Shown here piece after piece: positions 20,577-30,239 of a stretch of DNA of 64,000 nucleotides (positions are counted from its first letter, which is position 1; each line of letters starts with the position of its first letter). A program made the translations under genes and the position numbers. The notes below the pieces were generated by a model. The model was not told the DNA's origin. It made no database searches and worked only from the letters and a program-made list of their open reading frames with translations. This stretch comes from Parasphingorhabdus sp. Its GTDB lineage: Bacteria; Pseudomonadota; Alphaproteobacteria; Sphingomonadales; Sphingomonadaceae. Location: positions 370,864-434,863 of the forward strand of contig JAUCYS010000001.1 of assembly GCA_030373505.1 (NCBI GenBank). Reading direction: 5' to 3'.

Positions 20577-20579
20577 TCG

Positions 20580-21311
20580 ATGGCGCGGACGCTGTGGCTG
20601 GATGCTTATGATTATGCGGTCGCCCTGCTGCGCAGCGGTGAGGACCCGTGGCTGCAACCGGACTCAATCGGGATTTTCTGCGACGAGGCGATCAAATTGC
20701 TGGGGGCGGATTATCTGCTGTTGCCGCTTGCATCCTTGCTGGAAACCTACCTTGCCGAGGCAGGGGATGATGGGGAAGCGCGGGCAGAGGCTCTGGATGA
20801 CGCGGTCGGCGAGGGCGAATTGCTGGAGACTATTGGTCGCGCAATGACGGCACTGGCTGTATCGTCCGGGGGTGCCAAGGTCGTCCCGGTCTTGTCTGGG
20901 CCTGCGGTTATCGGCGGCGATGACACGGATGCTCTGGATATTGCATCGATGGCGCTGGGTGACATTCTCCGCGCTGTTGCCCCGATCCAGTCCGGGATTG
21001 TCGGGTTGGACGAACCGGAGAAAGCCGGGCTTGCAGAGACAGGTTCGCTGTTCCGCATTGCCGAACATGCGGGCTGTGCGATGATGCTGCTCGGCCACGC
21101 GGACTATGAGGACGCCGCCTATTGCTTCCCGTCAACGGACACAGCGTCGCCGCTTGGCAAGGGTGGTTGCCAGACAATCGGCAGCGAGGGTTTTTCTGGC
21201 GATGTCGCAGCCGATTTATCTGCCGAACATATCCGAATCCAGCTCGCCGCCGACGCACGGCCTGAATTCGTGCTCGAGCGCCTTGCCTCACTGCGGTCGA
21301 AGGAGGCGTGA
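20580..21311 (+). CDS. Unassigned operon protein; candidate epsilon-type accessory subunit of the carboxylase
   Basis: 243 aa, 3 nt after HyuB-like gene and overlapping/adjacent to the ligase; assignment rests on position only. Confidence 0.5.
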   Translation: MARTLWLDAYDYAVALLRSGEDPWLQPDSIGIFCDEAIKLLGADYLLLPLASLLETYLAEAGDDGEARAEALDDAVGEGELLETIGRAMTALAVSSGGAKVVPVLSGPAVIGGDDTDALDIASMALGDILRAVAPIQSGIVGLDEPEKAGLAETGSLFRIAEHAGCAMMLLGHADYEDAAYCFPSTDTASPLGKGGCQTIGSEGFSGDVAADLSAEHIRIQLAADARPEFVLERLASLRSKEA

Positions 21312-21313
21312 GG

Positions 21314-22879
21314 ATGCAATCGGGTCTGCTCTTTCACGACATGTTCGATTTTCACGTCGCCAGCCGTCCGGGGCAGATGTGCATCGATGACGGCACGCGC
21401 GCGCTGAGCTTTGCTGAGGCGGGGCAGGAAGTGAACCGGATCGCCAATGGGCTGATCGGTCTGGGCCTGAAAAAGGGCGACCGGTTTGGCTATCTGTCCC
21501 GCAACTCCGCCGATATGTGGCTGATGTATCTGGCCGCATCGCGGACCGGAGCGGTACCGGTCCCGCTCAACTATCGTCTCGCGCCGGCTGAGTGGACCTA
21601 TATTCTCGACAATGCCGAGGCCAGGATGGTCTTTGTCGGGCCGGGCTATGATGCGGCGATGGCCGAGATCGCGGACGAATTGTCCACGGTCGAGCGGTTC
21701 ATCTCTTTTGAGGGCGGGCTGGATGGCGCGCTGGGTTATCATGACTGGCTCGCCGAACAGGACGTTTCTCCGCTATCCTGCACCATCCAGTCGGACGATA
21801 TTTTCTACCAGATGTATACGAGCGGGACGACCGGTCTGCCCAAGGGCGTGATCGTCAATCATGCCAATTACGCGGCGAATATCGCCCAGACGACCAATAT
21901 GATCACCAGGCTCCCCGATGCCGGCGATACCGCACTGGTGGTGACTCCACTCTATCATGCCGCCGCCGTATGGATTGCGGCCTTTTGCACGGCCCGGGGC
22001 ATGTCGATCATCCTGAAGACCGATTTCGATCCGGTTGATGTCGTTGAGACACTGGACCGGGAGCGTGTCGCCTTCACTTTCCTCGTGCCGGCAATGATCC
22101 AGGCCTGTCTCACCGGTGTGCCGGATATCGCCGAGCGGGACTGGTCGGCGCTCAAAATGCTGATGTATGGCGCATCGCCCATCGCCGAAGATGTGTTGCG
22201 CCGTGCGGTCTCCTGTTTCGGTTGCGACGTCTATCAGGCCTATGGCCTGACCGAGACGACCGCCATCCTCACCCTGTTGGGGGCAGAAGAACATCGCCGG
22301 GCACTGGCCGGGGAAACCCATTTGCTCCTCGCCGCTGGCCGCCCCTTGCCCGGCACCCAGATGCGGATCGCCGATGATAAGGACCGCCCCTGTCCAACCG
22401 GCCAGATACTGGCGCGCGGCCCTCAGATCGTGCCCGGCTACTGGGCGCTGGAAGAGGCGACCGCAGCCTTTCTCAAGGATGACTGGGCGCATACCGGCGA
22501 TGCCGGGGAAATCGACCAGGAAGGCTATCTCTATATAAGGGACCGGATCAAGGACATGGTCGTCAGTGGCGGCGAAAATATCTATCCGCGCGAGGTGGAA
22601 AACGCCCTGTTCGATCATCCCCGGATCATCGATGCCGCAGTGATTGGCGTGCCGGACGAGAAATTCGGGGAAGCGCTGCTCGCCGTGATCGTCACCGATA
22701 CGGGCGAAGCGCTGTCGACCGATGAGGTGATCGCTTTTTGCCGGACAAAGCTGGGTGGCTACAAGGTCCCGCGCCGGATCAGCTGCGTCTCCGAACTGCC
22801 CCGCAATGCCAGTGGCAAGGTGCTGAAACAGGAATTGCGCAAACCTTATTGGGGCGATGGCAGCCGGGGTGTTGGCTAG
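21314..22879 (+). CDS. AMP-dependent acyl-CoA synthetase/ligase
   Basis: YTSGTTGLPKGVIV, YQAYGLTETTAI, HTGDAGEIDQEGYLYIRDRIKDMVVSGGENIYPREVE, NASGKVLKQELR; AGGAGG before ATG 21314 (GTG 21308 possible). Confidence 0.93.
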   Translation: MQSGLLFHDMFDFHVASRPGQMCIDDGTRALSFAEAGQEVNRIANGLIGLGLKKGDRFGYLSRNSADMWLMYLAASRTGAVPVPLNYRLAPAEWTYILDNAEARMVFVGPGYDAAMAEIADELSTVERFISFEGGLDGALGYHDWLAEQDVSPLSCTIQSDDIFYQMYTSGTTGLPKGVIVNHANYAANIAQTTNMITRLPDAGDTALVVTPLYHAAAVWIAAFCTARGMSIILKTDFDPVDVVETLDRERVAFTFLVPAMIQACLTGVPDIAERDWSALKMLMYGASPIAEDVLRRAVSCFGCDVYQAYGLTETTAILTLLGAEEHRRALAGETHLLLAAGRPLPGTQMRIADDKDRPCPTGQILARGPQIVPGYWALEEATAAFLKDDWAHTGDAGEIDQEGYLYIRDRIKDMVVSGGENIYPREVENALFDHPRIIDAAVIGVPDEKFGEALLAVIVTDTGEALSTDEVIAFCRTKLGGYKVPRRISCVSELPRNASGKVLKQELRKPYWGDGSRGVG

Positions 22880-22881
22880 CC

Positions 22882-24027
22882 ATGGCTCTCAAACGCGATG
22901 GCTGCGGCCTTTATGACGAAACCCACACACAATTTCGCGAGACCGTCCGGCGTACCCTGACCGATCAGGTCGCGCCGTATATCCGGAACTGGGAAAAAGC
23001 GGGCATGCCGCCGCGCAGCTTCTGGCACAGCTGTGCCTCTGCCGGTATGCTCTGCCCGCAGGTTCCTGAGCAATTTGGCGGGCCGGGGCTGGATTTTACC
23101 TACAACGCCGTGGTTGCGGAAGAACTTGGCTATCTCGGCTTCCCGCCTCCCGTTCTCGTTCATTCGGATATCGTCGCCGATTATCTGATCGCCTATGGCA
23201 GCGCAGAGCAGAAGCAGCGCTGGCTTCCCGCCATGGTCTCGGGCGATGCCATTGGCGCCATCGCGATGACCGAGCCCGGCACAGGCTCCGATCTCAAGGC
23301 AATACGGACAGTGGCCGCGCCAGATGACGAGGGCTTTATACTCAACGGCACAAAAACCTATATCACCAACGGGGCCAGCGCCGATCTGATCATTGTCGTC
23401 GCGAAAACCGATATCGGGGCGGGCGCCCGGGGCATGAGCCTCTTGCTCGTGTCCGGCGATAGCGAAGGGCTGACGCACGGCAAGCCGCTGGACAAGGTCG
23501 GTCAGCATTGCGGTGATACGACCGAGCTGTTCTTTGACAATGTTCGCGTGCCTTCCGAGAATCTGCTTGGCGAGCCCGGGCAGGCGTTCGGCTATCTGAT
23601 GGCGCAACTGGCACAGGAGCGGCTCGCGATCGCGATTTCGGCGCAGGCAACGGCGCAGCGGGCGTTTGACGAGGCGGTTATCTTCACCTCGGAACGGAGC
23701 GCTTTCGGGCAGCGGATCATCGATTTCCAGAACAGCCGGTTCAAGCTCGCCGGACTCAAGGCTGAATTGCAGGTCGGCTGGGCGCATATCGACTGGGCGA
23801 TTGCCAGGCATGTGTGCGGGGAGCTGACCGGTGCAGAAGCCTCAGCGGCAAAATTCTGGCACACGGAATTGCAGGGGCGGTGTTGTGACCAGGCGCTGCA
23901 GCTCCATGGCGGAGCCGGATATATGAACGAATATCCGATCGCACGGCTGTGGAAGGACAGCCGGGTAACGCGGATTTTTGGCGGTACGAACGAGGTCATG
24001 CTCGAGGTTCTGGGACGGACGCTTTGA
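22882..24027 (+). CDS. Acyl-CoA dehydrogenase
   Basis: AIAMTEPGTGSDLKAIRT, NGTKTYITNGASADLIIVVAKTD, LQLHGGAGYMNEYPIARLWKDSRVTRIFGGTNEVM; ATG at 22882 preferred to ORF start 22738, which overlaps the ligase. Confidence 0.94.
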   Translation: MALKRDGCGLYDETHTQFRETVRRTLTDQVAPYIRNWEKAGMPPRSFWHSCASAGMLCPQVPEQFGGPGLDFTYNAVVAEELGYLGFPPPVLVHSDIVADYLIAYGSAEQKQRWLPAMVSGDAIGAIAMTEPGTGSDLKAIRTVAAPDDEGFILNGTKTYITNGASADLIIVVAKTDIGAGARGMSLLLVSGDSEGLTHGKPLDKVGQHCGDTTELFFDNVRVPSENLLGEPGQAFGYLMAQLAQERLAIAISAQATAQRAFDEAVIFTSERSAFGQRIIDFQNSRFKLAGLKAELQVGWAHIDWAIARHVCGELTGAEASAAKFWHTELQGRCCDQALQLHGGAGYMNEYPIARLWKDSRVTRIFGGTNEVMLEVLGRTL

Positions 24028-24040
24028 TAGATTGAAAATG

Positions 24041-24058
24041 CCCACCCATCGGGGTGGG
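24041..24058. promoter_or_regulatory. CCCACCC-ATCG-GGGTGGG palindrome between acyl-CoA dehydrogenase and TonB receptor
   Basis: Third copy of the island palindrome; followed by TTGTTT so a terminator role is also possible. Confidence 0.5.
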
Positions 24059-24157
24059 TTGTTTCTGATGTCACTGTTTCAATGAAGAAATGCAGCATCG
24101 TCCAACGGTGCAACAGAGCCCTTGAAAGGGACGGTTTATTAGGGAGGATTATTAGCA

Positions 24158-26425
24158 ATGAGCATTATTCGCGCAGCACTTTTCGCCGGCACCACGATGG
24201 CTTCCTTTCCTGTGGTGGCAAATGCCCAAACCGCGGAAGCACCCGCAGCAGATGCCGGACAGGTGACGGAATCAGGGGGCATCCGTCCGATTATCGTGAC
24301 CGCTCAACGCCGCGAAGAATCGCTCCAGGACGTGCCACTCGCAATCTCCGCTCTCGATGCCCAGCGCATTACCGAAAGCGGTTTCGAGGACGTGGAGGAT
24401 CTCTCCTCGGCGATTCCCAACCTGAATATCAGTGCGCTCTGGGGCACGTCGAGCCCCAAGGTCTTCATGCGCGGTATCGGCAATAACAATTTCAACCAGA
24501 CGGCGGAGAGCAAGGTCGCGATCTATCTCGATCAGGTCTATCTGTCAGCCCCGTCCGGTCAATTGTTCCAGATGTATGATCTCGAGCGCATTGAAGTTCT
24601 GCGCGGCCCGCAGGGTACGCTTTATGGCAAGAATGCCACTGGCGGCGCGATTTCCGTCTATTCAAAACTGCCCGAAGATTATCTCGAAGGCTATGTCCGC
24701 GCGGGTTACGGGAATTTCGACGCGATCGAAACGGAAGGCGCGGTCACGGTTCCGCTGGGCGATACGCTGTCGATGCGCGTCGCCGGCACCTATCAAAAGC
24801 GCGACGGCTATGTCACCGATCTCGGCACCGGTTCGAAGGTCAACAATATTGACCAGTGGGCGGCGCGCGGCATCCTGCGCTGGCAGCCGAGTTCCGATAT
24901 CGATATCCGCCTGAATATCCATGGCGGCGGATCGGATACGACTCACAACAACAGCGTCCATCGCGGCATTTTTGATCCGGCGCAGCTCGCCTTGGGCAAT
25001 ACCGTGAAACTGCCTGGCGAGGCGATCGTGGACGGGCAGGGCGTTGATATTTTCGGTTATCGGGACCCCAATCCCGATCCTTATGTGAACACCTATGAAG
25101 GGCCGACTTTCGCCAATATTGATTTGTTCGGCGTATCGCTGGTCGGCGATTTCACTTTTGGCGACGGCTATACGCTGACCTCGGTCACCGGCTATGAAAC
25201 ATCGCAGCGCAGCGTTTTGCAGGAAGGCAATGGCGCTCCCAGTACTATTTTCACGATCAACTGGGGCCCGTCGGACTTTGAATCCATCTCCCAGGAATTG
25301 CGTCTGGCTTCGCCCTCTGACGGTGCCTTCAGCTGGGTTCTCGGCGCGTTCATTTTCCATGAGCGGGGCGAAGTGGATAATTTTTACAACCTCACCGATG
25401 CCAGTTTCGCGCTGGGCGGGATCGAAGCCTTTGATCAATATTATGTCCAGTCCACCGATACCTATGCTGCCTTTGCGCAGGCGGAGCTGGAGATCACGGA
25501 CCGTTTGAACCTCACGGTCGGCGGCCGCATCAATCATGAAAAGCGCGATCTTGACCACAGCAGCTTCGGCACGGATCGCAACGGCAATAATCTGCTGCCC
25601 GGAGCTTTGTTCGATATCAACCTCGAAGAAAGCTGGACCGAATGGTCGGGCCGTGCGGCGCTGAGCTATGATTTCACCGACGATATCATGGGCTTTGTCA
25701 GCATCAATCGGGGCTTTACCAGCGGCGGTTTCAACACCGGCGCGTTTAACGATCCGGTCGGGGCGCTCAAAATCTACGACCCTGAAATTGTGATCAGTTA
25801 TGAAGCGGGTGTGCGAAGCTCGCTGTTCAATAATCGGGTCCAGTTCAATGTGACGAGCTTTCTCTACGACTATAGCGATCTTCAGGTCTTCACCTTTACC
25901 GCAGGCGGGCTTCAGTTCATCGAGAATGCCTCGGACGCCAGCATCAAGGGACTCGAATTTGAGCTGCAGGCGCTGGTGACGGACAATTTTGAAATCGGTG
26001 GCAGCCTTGGCCTTCTTGATAGCGAATATAAGAATTTCAGCCGGACCAATGCCGGGGTGACAGAAGATCTGAGCGGCAACCGGCTGATCGGCGCGCCGAA
26101 CACGCAGTTCAATCTTTATGGCCGCTACACGATTCCGACATCAATCGGCGATTTCGTGCTGCGCGGTGATTTCACCTATACGGGAAACCGCTATTATGAC
26201 GAGCGCGAGCTGGTTGAACTCAGCAGTGAAGGCGCAACGGTGAACCTTGATGCGCGCCTTGCCTGGACGAGCAGGGACGAGGCGGTTGAGGTGGCGCTCT
26301 GGGCGAAAAATCTCACCAATGAAGTCAATATTATCGATGTGGTTGAAGTGGGTCTGTTTGGTTATCAGAATGTCTGGTACAATACGCCGCGGACATACGG
26401 GTTTTCGGTCGGCTATCGTTTTTAA
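24158..26425 (+). CDS. TonB-dependent receptor
   Basis: 755 aa; signal peptide, plug PIIVTAQRREESLQDVPLAISAL, LERIEVLRGPQGTLYGKNATGGAI, C-terminal TYGFSVGYRF. Confidence 0.95.
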   Translation: MSIIRAALFAGTTMASFPVVANAQTAEAPAADAGQVTESGGIRPIIVTAQRREESLQDVPLAISALDAQRITESGFEDVEDLSSAIPNLNISALWGTSSPKVFMRGIGNNNFNQTAESKVAIYLDQVYLSAPSGQLFQMYDLERIEVLRGPQGTLYGKNATGGAISVYSKLPEDYLEGYVRAGYGNFDAIETEGAVTVPLGDTLSMRVAGTYQKRDGYVTDLGTGSKVNNIDQWAARGILRWQPSSDIDIRLNIHGGGSDTTHNNSVHRGIFDPAQLALGNTVKLPGEAIVDGQGVDIFGYRDPNPDPYVNTYEGPTFANIDLFGVSLVGDFTFGDGYTLTSVTGYETSQRSVLQEGNGAPSTIFTINWGPSDFESISQELRLASPSDGAFSWVLGAFIFHERGEVDNFYNLTDASFALGGIEAFDQYYVQSTDTYAAFAQAELEITDRLNLTVGGRINHEKRDLDHSSFGTDRNGNNLLPGALFDINLEESWTEWSGRAALSYDFTDDIMGFVSINRGFTSGGFNTGAFNDPVGALKIYDPEIVISYEAGVRSSLFNNRVQFNVTSFLYDYSDLQVFTFTAGGLQFIENASDASIKGLEFELQALVTDNFEIGGSLGLLDSEYKNFSRTNAGVTEDLSGNRLIGAPNTQFNLYGRYTIPTSIGDFVLRGDFTYTGNRYYDERELVELSSEGATVNLDARLAWTSRDEAVEVALWAKNLTNEVNIIDVVEVGLFGYQNVWYNTPRTYGFSVGYRF

Positions 26426-26471
26426 GAGACCGGCCCATATCAGGTTCCCGTGATATGGGCGCAACGTCTCG

Positions 26472-28412
26472 CTAGCGCATCGCCGCAGCTATGACCGCAT
26501 CGCAGTTCAGGGATTTCGGGCGGCGTTGGAACGCTTCGTCCTGTTTGTCGCTGGAACCGATTCCCAGAGCGCTGCCGATTGACTTGGTCGCGACTTTCAG
26601 AACGTCGCCCAGCGACGGCTTTTCCGCATCCTCGGCCTTGCCCAGTCCAGCGACGGAGACATTTGGAGCGGTCAGTGTGCCGGAAATTTTGATCGGGTCC
26701 ACGATGCGCAAGGCGCTTTCCCCCTTGGCACCGCCGCGCAGGATGAGGGAGATGGTCTCGCCATCCAGCGCGATCCGGCCTTCGCCGCGGCCGATCGATA
26801 TTTCCGTATCCACGGCCAAAGGCCCGGGAGTCAGAACGCCATTTTTTGCGTCAAAACTGGCAACCAGACAGCGAAGCGGCACCCGGGCTTTCGGATCATC
26901 GATTATCTTGCCGACCGCACCACTCAGATTTTGGCCCAGAACATGCGCGGCTGTGGCACGGACGCTGCCGCCGGAGGCCACCATTGCTGCCTTCCCGTCG
27001 GCTTTTTCCAAGGCCTCCCGAACGGTGTCGCCGGAACCGGACAGTTTGATGCGACCCCGCATGGTTGCTGTAACGATGTCGCCATTACCAATCAGGTCGG
27101 AAATCGAAGCGCCCCGGAGCGTCAGGTCCGTCGAAAATTTTGGCGCGCCGCTGCGGTGATCCACCTGGACGCCGCCGGTCATCCGCCCGCTTTTCAGGCG
27201 AATGACGAGATCGCTGATCTTGATAAGCTTGTGATCCAGTGACAATGTGCCTTTCAGCGAACGAAACACCGTATCCCGGCGGGATAGAAGGCGGTCGATC
27301 GTAAAGTCCAGCTGGCCGTCGGTCGGTCCCATCTTCGACAGGTTGATCCGGGTATTGGGTATGACCCGTGGCCCGATGCGACGCGTCAGCGCCGCTGCCC
27401 GTGCCAGACCGGCATCATCCGCCAGATCGTCGAAATCCAGCGTCGTTGCGTGTATCGTCGCATCGATTTTGGTGCGGCCATCTCGCTTGAGAATATCCGC
27501 GTTGCCGGAGAGGCGGGACCGTCCGATCGAACCATCCAGTTTCGTGACGAACCAGTCCTTGTCCTTGTGACGGACGTTGGCGCGCAAGTCGATCGGCTGG
27601 GTGCCGAACAGCCCTGCCTCGATCACCCGATCAAGATTTTTGAGGGTTGGCGCCTGCGCGGACAGGGAGGCGGTGAAAAGGCCGGTGTTCAGCACGCCCT
27701 GCATCTTGCCTTTGGCGGTGAGGTTCAGCGCCGGTGAATCGAGCGCCATCTCGAAAGGATAATCGGCTTCCGGATCGATTCCCGTGATCGCCCCGCCTGT
27801 GAAGGAAAGGCTGGCCTTGGTCTGCAAAAATGTGCCCTTGCCCTCGGCGCGCAGACCGTTTTTGGAATCCACGGTGATCGGGCCAGCGAGATCAAGGCCG
27901 CGTTTGCGGTCGGTGAAACTGAAACGCGATTGACGAACGTCGAGATCGGTCAGGGCGGGCCCGTTTTCGTCTTTATCACGGTCGTCGGCTTCGTCCTCAT
28001 TCCAGTTGCTGCGGCCATTCTCGTCGCGAATGAGGGCAAGCTCCAGCCCGTTGATCCGTACCCGGTCAGGCTGTACGCTGCCAGTGAGGACATCCAGTAC
28101 CGACAGGCGTGCGGATATCGACTTCAGCCGGATAAAGTCACCGTCGCCAGCCCATCGGGGTTGCGCCACGCGCAGATCATGAACCGTGATGACCGGGGAG
28201 TAGGAAAAGAAGCTGTCTCGCGTCACGGAGCCAATGGCCACGTTCCGATCCGACGCTCCTTGCAATTTCTCGACGATGACGCCGCGCAAAATGCTCGCGG
28301 GTACGGCACCGAGGAACAATATGCCCAGGATCAGAACGACGGTGACCCCCGCGAGGGCGATATGTGTGCGGCGGTCCCTAAGCAGCGGCGCACGCGTGGT
28401 CATCGCCTTCAC
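26472..28412 (-). CDS. AsmA family protein
   Basis: 646 aa; N-terminal TM, repeated AsmA-like segments, VDTEISIGRGEGRIALDGETISLILRG near C-terminus. Confidence 0.8.
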   Translation of the reverse strand: MKAMTTRAPLLRDRRTHIALAGVTVVLILGILFLGAVPASILRGVIVEKLQGASDRNVAIGSVTRDSFFSYSPVITVHDLRVAQPRWAGDGDFIRLKSISARLSVLDVLTGSVQPDRVRINGLELALIRDENGRSNWNEDEADDRDKDENGPALTDLDVRQSRFSFTDRKRGLDLAGPITVDSKNGLRAEGKGTFLQTKASLSFTGGAITGIDPEADYPFEMALDSPALNLTAKGKMQGVLNTGLFTASLSAQAPTLKNLDRVIEAGLFGTQPIDLRANVRHKDKDWFVTKLDGSIGRSRLSGNADILKRDGRTKIDATIHATTLDFDDLADDAGLARAAALTRRIGPRVIPNTRINLSKMGPTDGQLDFTIDRLLSRRDTVFRSLKGTLSLDHKLIKISDLVIRLKSGRMTGGVQVDHRSGAPKFSTDLTLRGASISDLIGNGDIVTATMRGRIKLSGSGDTVREALEKADGKAAMVASGGSVRATAAHVLGQNLSGAVGKIIDDPKARVPLRCLVASFDAKNGVLTPGPLAVDTEISIGRGEGRIALDGETISLILRGGAKGESALRIVDPIKISGTLTAPNVSVAGLGKAEDAEKPSLGDVLKVATKSIGSALGIGSSDKQDEAFQRRPKSLNCDAVIAAAMR

Positions 28413-28598
28413 GAGAGAAATTCCCCGCGATCAGGCGCGTCTGCCGGGATATTGCGCGCATGGCGCCTGGTCGAATTCATTTGCTGTGCCCCTCATGCTC
28501 CGCGACACCCTGTCATCGGCGTGCATTTGATTATATTCCGTCCGTCAAGGAATACGTGTCATGCGGGGATTGGTTGCGCGCGGGAAGGGCTCGCTTTG

Positions 28599-30140
28599 CT
28601 AGCCCTTCCACAATACCCGATAGAGGTCAAAGCGGCGGTCTTTCAGATTCTGCACCGCACCGGATTGCCGGCTTGTCAGCAGGCTGGTCATCGACAGGTC
28701 GGCCAGCGCGATCGTCTCTGTATTGGGGGCCGTGTCGGCGGCCACTCCGTCCCGTGCGAACGGAAAGTCGGAGGGCGTCAGAATCGCGCTTTCGGCATAG
28801 TGAATGTCCATATTCTCGACATTGGGCAGATTGCCCACCACGCCGGACATCACAACATAGCACTGGTTCTCGACGGCGCGCGCCTGACAGCAATAGCGCA
28901 CCCGCAGATAGCCGCGCCGTTCATCGGTGCAGAAGGGAACGAACAGGATCATCGCGCCCTGGTCGACCAGATGCCGCGCCATTTCCGGGAATTCGGAGTC
29001 ATAGCAGATCATCACGCCGATCGGGCCGCAGTCGGTCGGAATGGCTTCGGCGCCATAGCCGCCCTTGATGTTCCACCAGCGCACTTCGCTGGGTGTCGGG
29101 TGCAGCTTGTCCTGGGTGTAGATCGCGCCGCTGCGCAGAAATACATAGGAAATATTCCGGATATCGCCATTTTCCATCCGCGTCGGGTGGGAGCCGCCGA
29201 TGATGTTGATGTGGTAGGAAACCGCCAGTTTCTCCATGAACTCCTTGAACCGGTCGGTATATTCCGCGATCTTCTCGATCGCCTGCGCCGGCTCCAGCTT
29301 CTCGCCTTCCAGCGACAGCAGTTGCAGCGTGAACAGTTCCGGGAAAGTGACGAAGTCGGCACCATAATCGGCCGCCACGTCGACAAAATATTCCACCTGT
29401 TCCTCGAATTCGGTCTGCGAGGCGATCTTGCGCATCTGGAATTGCACGGTCGCGACACGCACCGATTGCGGCAGCCGGTCATGCGGGGTCTGCGTGACCA
29501 GCTTGGCATCCGCTGCCAGCGGATTTTCCCAGAACATATGCACCGCATGGCCGCCAGACGGCGTATCGCTCGGCATATAGTCCTTCAAGACGCCGATTGG
29601 CACAAAGCCCTGATTGAGCTGAAAATTGATCACCGGATCGCGAAACTGCTTGTCGACCACGGCCGCCACATAATCTGCCGGTTCGGGATATTTGCGTTTG
29701 CGCCGGGCATAGCCGGGCATCCGTCCGCCAAAGATGATTCCCTTCAGGCCGAGGTGCTGGCACAGTTCCCTGCGGACCCTGTAGAAACGCAGGCCGATGC
29801 GCAGCCTCCGGTAATCCGGATCCACGCTGACCTCCATGCCATAGAGAATCTGGCCATTGGGGTCGTGGCGCGCAGCGAAACCGCCACCGGTAATTTCGGA
29901 CCAGCTATGCGCCCTGCGCGCGGTTCTTTCGGAAATCTGAAACGTGGCGCAATGGCCGACGATCTTGCCTTCATATTCGGCGACCAGCTGCCCTTCGGCA
30001 AAATTGTTGATCTGGCCACGGACCTCCTCGGTCGTGTAATTTTCGCCCTTGCCATAAACCTTGCGGGACAGGGCTGAGATTTTTCGGGCGTCTTCCAGTT
30101 CCGCCATGCGGATGATGAGCTTTGGTTTTTCTGCGGTCAT
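28599..30140 (-). CDS. GNAT N-acetyltransferase / carbon-nitrogen hydrolase (nitrilase superfamily) fusion
   Basis: N-terminal GNAT-like half; C-terminal half with FVTFPELFT, DKLHPTPSEVRWW, GPIGVMICYDSEFPEMAR. Confidence 0.88.
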   Translation of the reverse strand: MTAEKPKLIIRMAELEDARKISALSRKVYGKGENYTTEEVRGQINNFAEGQLVAEYEGKIVGHCATFQISERTARRAHSWSEITGGGFAARHDPNGQILYGMEVSVDPDYRRLRIGLRFYRVRRELCQHLGLKGIIFGGRMPGYARRKRKYPEPADYVAAVVDKQFRDPVINFQLNQGFVPIGVLKDYMPSDTPSGGHAVHMFWENPLAADAKLVTQTPHDRLPQSVRVATVQFQMRKIASQTEFEEQVEYFVDVAADYGADFVTFPELFTLQLLSLEGEKLEPAQAIEKIAEYTDRFKEFMEKLAVSYHINIIGGSHPTRMENGDIRNISYVFLRSGAIYTQDKLHPTPSEVRWWNIKGGYGAEAIPTDCGPIGVMICYDSEFPEMARHLVDQGAMILFVPFCTDERRGYLRVRYCCQARAVENQCYVVMSGVVGNLPNVENMDIHYAESAILTPSDFPFARDGVAADTAPNTETIALADLSMTSLLTSRQSGAVQNLKDRRFDLYRVLWKG

Positions 30141-30239
30141 GCGCGGCCATTAGCGGGCTTTTGACCGGCGGGAAAGAATTGTTCTGAAAATAGCCTGCCA
30201 GGGCGATTTTTACAGGCTTGCCGCGGGAATTCGGTGTGT

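Noticed and set aside
24041-24065. Palindrome read only as a terminator
   Set aside because: A TTGTTT tail makes this possible, but the identical motif at 11028 and 13776 lacks T-tracts, so the regulatory reading was kept as the main hypothesis.
27930-30077. 715 aa plus-strand ORF
   Set aside because: Antisense shadow ORF across AsmA and GNAT-nitrilase genes; His/Arg-rich, no domain-like motifs, spans both opposing CDSs.
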